Below, piece by piece: positions 22,284 through 22,860 of a stretch of 22,860 bases of DNA (within the stretch, counting starts at the first letter, position 1; each line of letters starts with the position of its first letter). Below the pieces are notes generated by a model, which had not been told where the DNA came from, searched no databases, and worked only from the letters and a program-made list of their open reading frames with translations. The position numbers and the translations under genes are program-made. The DNA comes from Salinarimonas sp052380005 (GTDB lineage: Bacteria > Pseudomonadota > Alphaproteobacteria > Rhizobiales > Beijerinckiaceae): the NCBI GenBank assembly GCA_052380005.1, contig JBQTCJ010000070.1; one strand, written 5' to 3'.

Positions 22284-22860
22284 TCAGCCCTCGCCGGAGA
22301 GGACCGACTTCGCCTTCGACCACCAGCCGGCGCGCTTGGGCCGGTTCGGGTCGGGCGGGGTCAGCACGACGGTGACGGGCTCCGCGGGAGCCTCTTCCTC
22401 GGCGGGAGCCGCATCCGGAGCCTCGCTCGGTGCCGCGTTCGGAGCCTCTCCGTGAGCTTCCGCGGGTGCCGTGGCGGCCTGCGCGACCGCGGGCTCGGCC
22501 GGCGCCTCGGGCGCCGCCTCCGCTGCGGCCTCGGCCTCCACCTCGCCCTTGCGCGGACGGCGCTTGCGCGGTGCGCGCGCCTTCTTGGGCTTCTCCTCGA
22601 CCGGGTTCTCCTCGGCCTGGGCCTCGGCGACCTCCGTGGCGGCGGGAGCCTCGTCGGCGGCGGTCACGGGGTCCTCGGCCGCGACGGCGGCGGTGACGGC
22701 GGGCTCGGTCACGGCCGCCGGCTCGTCGCCGGCACCCGCCTCGGCGCTCTCCGCCGGGGTCTCCCCCTCGTCCTCGGCGCCGCCCGGCAGGACGTCGCGG
22801 CGATCGCGCCGGCCACCGCGGCGACCGCGGCGGCGGCGCCCGTCGCGACGGGCATCGCCG
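22284..22860 (-). CDS. rne: C-terminal tail of ribonuclease E (partial, runs off the right edge)
   Basis: The minus-strand frame is open from the right edge to TGA at 22284, giving about 191 residues without a proper start; the apparent start near 22712 is an internal GTG. Near the edge it reads RDGRRRRGRRGGRRDRRD, an arginine-rich RNA-binding patch. A long acidic, Ala/Glu/Pro-rich disordered stretch follows, with a basic island KKARAPRKRRPRKG, and it ends with DPNRPKRAGWWSKAKSVLSGEG. This fits the unstructured C-terminal half of alphaproteobacterial RNase E, which scaffolds the RNA degradosome. The catalytic half would lie beyond the window. Another protein with a similar disordered tail, such as a DEAD-box helicase or Rho-like protein, is possible. 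Confidence 0.6.
   Translation of the reverse strand, partial: GDARRDGRRRRGRRGGRRDRRDVLPGGAEDEGETPAESAEAGAGDEPAAVTEPAVTAAVAAEDPVTAADEAPAATEVAEAQAEENPVEEKPKKARAPRKRRPRKGEVEAEAAAEAAPEAPAEPAVAQAATAPAEAHGEAPNAAPSEAPDAAPAEEEAPAEPVTVVLTPPDPNRPKRAGWWSKAKSVLSGEG

Noticed and set aside
22284..22712. Complete 142-aa Ala/Glu/Pro-rich protein
   Set aside because: The frame continues without a stop to the window edge and includes an Arg-rich patch, so this is the C-terminal part of a larger protein rather than a small gene.
1..22860. CRISPR arrays, tRNA or rRNA genes, prophage or defence genes
   Set aside because: No regularly spaced repeats, no cloverleaf-like or rRNA segments, and no integrase, Cas, toxin-antitoxin or restriction motifs were seen in any frame.

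Overview
The window is very GC-rich (roughly 70% by eye) bacterial chromosome, almost fully coding. Its gene families point to an alphaproteobacterium, most likely Hyphomicrobiales (a Methylobacterium/Salinarimonas-like lineage). The evidence is a HIG1-type twin-TM protein, a PduO-type adenosyltransferase, etfB-etfA and a 3-hydroxybutyryl-CoA dehydrogenase on one strand; a DUF6481-like protein; an rsmI gene divergent from an LpoA-like lipoprotein; and an RNase E-like Arg/Ala/Glu/Pro-rich tail. The genus is inference. I saw no rRNA, tRNA, CRISPR array, integrase or transposase. At this GC content most long opposite-strand ORFs are shadows of real genes.

Layout. 1-5.6 kb (minus strand): an RND efflux operon (adaptor, then permease, ATGA overlap), followed downstream by an exported PRC-barrel-like protein. 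A 14-bp perfect palindrome lies upstream of the adaptor, and a 25-bp tandem repeat sits at the left edge. 5.6-7.2 kb: divergent ppk2 (minus) and a hemolysin III/PAQR membrane protein (plus). 7.4-13.3 kb (plus): a tight three-gene operon of a PoxB-like ThDP enzyme, a mandelate-racemase-type enolase-superfamily enzyme and a 977-aa FAD/Fe-S 2-hydroxyacid dehydrogenase. 13.3-14.9 kb (minus): a cold-shock protein with its terminator, then a translationally coupled trio (63-aa SH3-like protein, DUF6481-like protein, PlsC-type acyltransferase). 15.1-19.7 kb (minus): HIG1 protein, PagL-like lipid A deacylase, cobalamin adenosyltransferase, etfB, etfA, hbd. 19.9-22.9 kb: an LpoA-like lipoprotein divergent from rsmI, then a 13-bp-stem hairpin shared with the convergent 3' end of an RNase E-like gene that runs off the right edge.

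How they fit together. Several modules deliver electrons to the respiratory chain: the PoxB-like enzyme, the FAD/Fe-S dehydrogenase, and ETF with HbdA-type acyl-CoA metabolism. HIG1 may tune a terminal oxidase. A second theme is the envelope: RND pump, PagL, PlsC, PBP activator. The most interesting unit is the 7.4-13.3 kb operon. Its enzyme classes (racemase/dehydratase fold, flavin 2-hydroxyacid dehydrogenase, ThDP 2-ketoacid enzyme) parallel the classical mandelate pathway but come from different subfamilies, so it may be an uncharacterised 2-hydroxyacid or sugar-acid catabolic route. The rest is largely ordinary core-genome content.
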